The position numbers and the translations under genes were made by a program. DNA of 16,040 nt. Source: JAJCZB01 sp964350195. GTDB lineage: Bacteria > Babelota > Babeliae > Babelales > Vermiphilaceae. The stretch is from the NCBI GenBank assembly GCA_964350195.1, contig CAYGJB010000021.1, positions 1-16,040 of the forward strand, given 5' to 3'. Position 1 is the first letter of the stretch; each line of letters opens with the position of its first letter. Below the pieces are notes generated by a model. That model searched no databases. It had not been told where the DNA came from and saw nothing but the letters and a program-made list of their open reading frames with translations. This document shows positions 13,832 through 16,040 of the stretch, in pieces.

Positions 13832-14728
13832 TTATTTACCTATTTTAGCGCTAAGATCTTGTCTATATGTACCAAGCCGGGTGTATGTTTTTCTTTTAAA
13901 CATTTTCCAAAAGCCGCCATTATGGCTATCGCGATCTAGTGTGATTTCTATATCATCTTTTCTAAAAACTTTTTCTCCATGGGAATTAAATTTATAATCT
14001 TTAACTTCTTTAAATCCCATTTCACTAGCAAGTTTTTCAGCTTTTTTTCTTCTATTTTTTAATTTATTTTTATCGCAATCAGGATCTGGAGCTCCTCCTG
14101 CACAACCCTTAGCATATTCTTGTTGCATTTGGGCAAAAGTAATTTTTTTCTCTTTTCCAAATTTTTGCCATAAGCCTAAACTTAATGCGCCTAAGCCAAC
14201 TCCTGCTCCAGTCAACGCTATGCCTTCACCAAATGCCCAAGAAAGGCCAATTACAATCGGAACGACATTATGAGTAAGTATTTGAGATTTGGATACAAAA
14301 TAAGTGTGAGGTGAGTTGAGCGATATCTCATAAAAAACTATTGGTTGATCTGACTGAATATGGTCAATCTTTATGCATGGGATGCTGTCACCATCGCAAT
14401 CCAAAAAATAAGATTTCTGACTTATATCTTTGGCTTTGATCCATTTTTGAAGCCGGGGATCATAAAACTGTTGATTTTCAGAACAGGTAATAGAGTCATT
14501 TGCTGTATGAATACGATAATACGTATTCGTATGTATGGTAAAGGTATGTATTACTTTATTCGTATCGATGAAATTGCTCTCAATATCAAAGGTTACTATA
14601 TTGTTGTGATCAGAAATCAACTGAATTGGAACATATGACTTATCGGTTTTTATTAGCGTGTTTGCTGGAAAGCCGGCATGAATAAAATTAATGGTACTTA
14701 ATAGAAATATGATAATTCTTTGATTCAC
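13832..14728 (-). CDS. Secreted Hint-domain toxin with Ntox21-like C-terminus
   Basis: A 298-residue polymorphic toxin. GTG at 14728 is chosen as start: AAGGAG lies 7 bases upstream, and it gives a compact signal peptide ending INFIHA at residue 18. A Hint (hedgehog/intein) domain fills about 19-154: GFPANTLIKT at its front, KWIKAKDI near 95-102, and HTYFVSKSQILTHN at its end. Classical Hint starts with Cys or Ser; here it is Gly19, and block B TxxH appears as Ser83-Glu-Asn-Gln86, while the terminal His153-Asn154 is kept. A hydrophobic segment (155-188) follows, then a C-terminal toxin domain (about 224-298) with HGEKVFRKDDIEITLD, DSHNGGFWKM and GTYRQDLSAKIGK, resembling Ntox21 nucleases. The immunity gene follows directly. 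No large adhesin or transporter partner is present in this window. Confidence 0.75.
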   Translation of the reverse strand: MNQRIIIFLLSTINFIHAGFPANTLIKTDKSYVPIQLISDHNNIVTFDIESNFIDTNKVIHTFTIHTNTYYRIHTANDSITCSENQQFYDPRLQKWIKAKDISQKSYFLDCDGDSIPCIKIDHIQSDQPIVFYEISLNSPHTYFVSKSQILTHNVVPIVIGLSWAFGEGIALTGAGVGLGALSLGLWQKFGKEKKITFAQMQQEYAKGCAGGAPDPDCDKNKLKNRRKKAEKLASEMGFKEVKDYKFNSHGEKVFRKDDIEITLDRDSHNGGFWKMFKRKTYTRLGTYRQDLSAKIGK

Positions 14729-14791
14729 GATAGTGCTCCTTATTGGGCAGCTAATACCATAACTTCTTTCTGTAGACTTTTCCAATTAAAA

Positions 14792-14847
14792 GTTCGAAGT
14801 GTATCGTGTCTCTTCCACCATACTTCGTTCATTCGAACTACGCATGG
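14792..14847 (+). repeat. tRNA-3'-end-like segment followed by an imperfect palindrome
   Basis: GTTCGAA at 14792-14798 and TCTCTTCCACCA at 14809-14820 look like a T-loop and the 3' acceptor end with CCA of a tRNA; the tRNA-Ser here has TTCGAAT and TCTCTCCACCA. They are followed by CCATACTTCGTTC-ATTC-GAACTACGCATGG, an imperfect inverted repeat of 13-bp arms with 10 matches. No whole tRNA can be folded. Possibly a relic of a tRNA or of an integration site. Confidence 0.3.
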
Positions 14848-14865
14848 TGCAGCCAGTAGATGAAT

Positions 14866-14899
14866 TTAAAAAAATAAATGGGTCTTGCCCAGCAAACCC
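14866..14899 (-). terminator. Intrinsic terminator for the PLD-like gene
   Basis: Read on the minus strand, GGGTTTG pairs with CAA(G)ACCC (14880-14899, loop CTGGG, one bulged G), followed by ATTTATTTTTTTAAA. It lies 195 bases after the stop codon of the PLD-like gene and before the toxin gene, so the two are likely transcribed separately. Confidence 0.65.
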
Positions 14900-15093
14900 G
14901 TTAATATTGTTTGATAACTAATACCATTTTATCATAAAAATTTGTACCACGATAGTTGAAGCGAAACTCACATTCCTTTAAATGCAATAAAAACTTGTGT
15001 GAAGCCATTCCATTAAATTTTGCCAAGCGTCTTTTAGCGAAACTCCAATTTGAAACACAACATTAGGTTCTTAGTTATTATTTCTATTGGCAG

Positions 15094-15801
15094 CTAGGGT
15101 ATATCGTTCATAGATCGAGCGAATGCGTATTTTGTACCGGTGTCTTTGATATGGCTATAATCTTTGGGTGATATAAGCGATGAGTATTCGAGTAAGGTTT
15201 TAAATTCTGTTTCAAATTTTAAGATTGATGCTGGATCATCAATAATACATACGTTTTCGCTATTCTTTTTATCAGCTTGTCCTGTAGCGTTGAATGATCC
15301 TGTCCATAAAAGCTTTTTATTATTTACATTTTTAGAAAAGATCATGAACTTATGATGCATAGTCTCAAATCTGCCAGGATTGGTTAGATTGCGATCTTTA
15401 TCTTGTTTATAAATCGATCCACCGGCTTTTGCTATTAAAGCGAGCGGGGAACAGAAATCGTCAGAGAAGTTTGACTTATCTATAACAAAAGTTGTTTTAA
15501 CACGTTCATTTTTTATTTTTTCGGAAATTGTTTTAGCCGCATTAAAAAGTGTAAAGCGATACCATGCCCCTTTTAACTCTTTTTGCTCATTTCTTATAAA
15601 GGTTATTAGAACCTCTTTGATTCCAGGAGAAAAATAAACTTGTGGAAATGGCAGAATGGCATTTTGTTTTTTATTTTTTGGTGAGCTATCTATCGTTGCT
15701 AGTTGTAATTGAGCCCGGACCTCTTCTGTGCCATCATTTTCCATGCTGTAATTAATTGATGGCAAGAATAGTATGAGAAACAAAATATTATTTTTATTCA
15801 T
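15094..15801 (-). CDS. Exported single-HKD phospholipase D-like protein
   Basis: Phospholipase D-superfamily enzymes cut phosphodiester bonds in lipids or nucleic acids using paired HKD motifs; single-motif members act as dimers. The 235-residue protein has an 18-20 residue signal peptide (MNKNNILFLILFLPSINYS), a typical strand region YFSPGIKEVLITFIRNEQKE (about 56-75), then H149-x-K151 in ETMHHKFMIF and the GSFN (168-171) with ENV (182-184) as the second conserved element. The Asp that should follow the Lys by five positions is Ser156, so activity is uncertain. It resembles the bacterial Nuc/mitoPLD branch. AGGA precedes the ATG at 15801. Exported nuclease/lipase-like proteins of this kind are plausible host- or competitor-directed effectors, but this is inference. 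Confidence 0.78.
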   Translation of the reverse strand: MNKNNILFLILFLPSINYSMENDGTEEVRAQLQLATIDSSPKNKKQNAILPFPQVYFSPGIKEVLITFIRNEQKELKGAWYRFTLFNAAKTISEKIKNERVKTTFVIDKSNFSDDFCSPLALIAKAGGSIYKQDKDRNLTNPGRFETMHHKFMIFSKNVNNKKLLWTGSFNATGQADKKNSENVCIIDDPASILKFETEFKTLLEYSSLISPKDYSHIKDTGTKYAFARSMNDIP

Positions 15802-15859
15802 GAGTTTCCTAAAGTTAATAATTAGAAAAAAGCTAATAGTTTGAGGGGTTTCAAAGAAT

Positions 15860-15865
15860 TGTCAA
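15860..15865 (-). promoter_or_regulatory. Perfect -35 element upstream of the PLD-like gene
   Basis: On the minus strand TTGACA occurs at 15865-15860, about 60 bases before the ATG. The -10 at the expected spacing (AAACTA or AACTAT) is poor, so this is only a candidate. The rest of 15802-15988 shows nothing further. Confidence 0.3.
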
Positions 15866-15988
15866 GAAAGTATTCTTTTTATCAAATGAGATGGCAAAAG
15901 CTCATTTTTCTATCAGTTAAGCAATATGAGCTATATTGATTAAATTATCTTGCATTTTTACCTATTTATCGGATAATTCTTATATTAA

Positions 15989-16039
15989 GAACCTATCCCA
16001 AAATTCATAAGTACCTCAAAGTGTAGAATGTAGCGGCAA
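15989..16039 (-). repeat. Right copy of 51-bp terminal inverted repeat
   Basis: Identical to the reverse complement of 1-51. Since the identity runs well beyond the usual length of IS terminal repeats, both window ends probably enter the same end of one repeated element, in opposite orientation. Confidence 0.8.
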
Positions 16040-16040
16040 T

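Larger units (their letters stand above)
14729..15093. other. Gene-free interval upstream of the toxin gene
   Basis: About 365 bases with no gene supported in either strand. It holds a minus-strand hairpin terminator (14866-14899), a tRNA-3'-end-like segment (14792-14820) and an imperfect palindrome (14818-14847). A weak minus-strand promoter (TTGGAA, 18 bases, TATGGT) may lie just upstream of the toxin gene. Bases 14900-15093 show nothing else. Confidence 0.5.

Noticed and set aside
14729..14785. Longer toxin N-terminus from a TTG at 14785
   Set aside because: No ribosome site, and the extra residues would spoil the signal peptide; the GTG at 14728 has AAGGAG at proper spacing.
1..16040. 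CRISPR array or origin of replication
   Set aside because: No regularly spaced repeats and no DnaA-box cluster were seen; dnaX and rpsB by themselves do not mark an origin.

Overview
The window looks like part of a small, AT-rich genome of an intracellular bacterium, most plausibly in or near Candidatus Dependentiae (TM6). That placement is inferred from gene content: two tandem Tlc-type nucleotide transporters (energy parasitism), short secreted proteins with Lys/Asn-rich signal peptides, a PLD-like secreted protein, and sparse core genes mixed with toxin and IS material. No marker gene here proves the taxonomy.

Positions 1-7975 are a plus-strand core block. It holds two ATP/ADP translocase paralogs, rpsB (S2) with a long charged tail, tRNA-Ser(GGA), a short SRP RNA not visible as an ORF, dnaX, der and a short ribosome hibernation factor. 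The SRP RNA sits immediately upstream of dnaX. dnaX and der are 2 nt apart and form one unit. A stem-loop at 7985-8024 separates this block from a convergent minus-strand pair: DsbD, followed by a small exported protein of unknown function. Divergent from dsbD is a membrane-anchored M48-like zinc peptidase. tRNA-Ala(GGC) follows, embedded in REP-like palindromic modules.

From the tRNA-Ala to the right end (about 11640-16040) the window is accessory and its recognisable genes all lie on the minus strand. It contains a decapitated VOC/glyoxalase gene cut by a complete IS982-family element, an uncertain short ORF, a toxin-immunity pair and an exported single-HKD PLD-like protein. The toxin carries a signal peptide, a Hint domain, a hydrophobic segment and an Ntox21-like C-terminus; the downstream gene is CdiI-like. 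The toxin is the most interesting object: its Hint domain begins at the predicted signal-peptidase site, has Gly in place of the first nucleophile and Gln in place of the block-B His, but keeps the C-terminal His-Asn needed for C-terminal cleavage.

The two ends of the window carry the same 51-bp sequence in inverted orientation. This suggests that both ends run into copies of one repeated element, probably an insertion sequence, and that the window is a contig ended by repeats.
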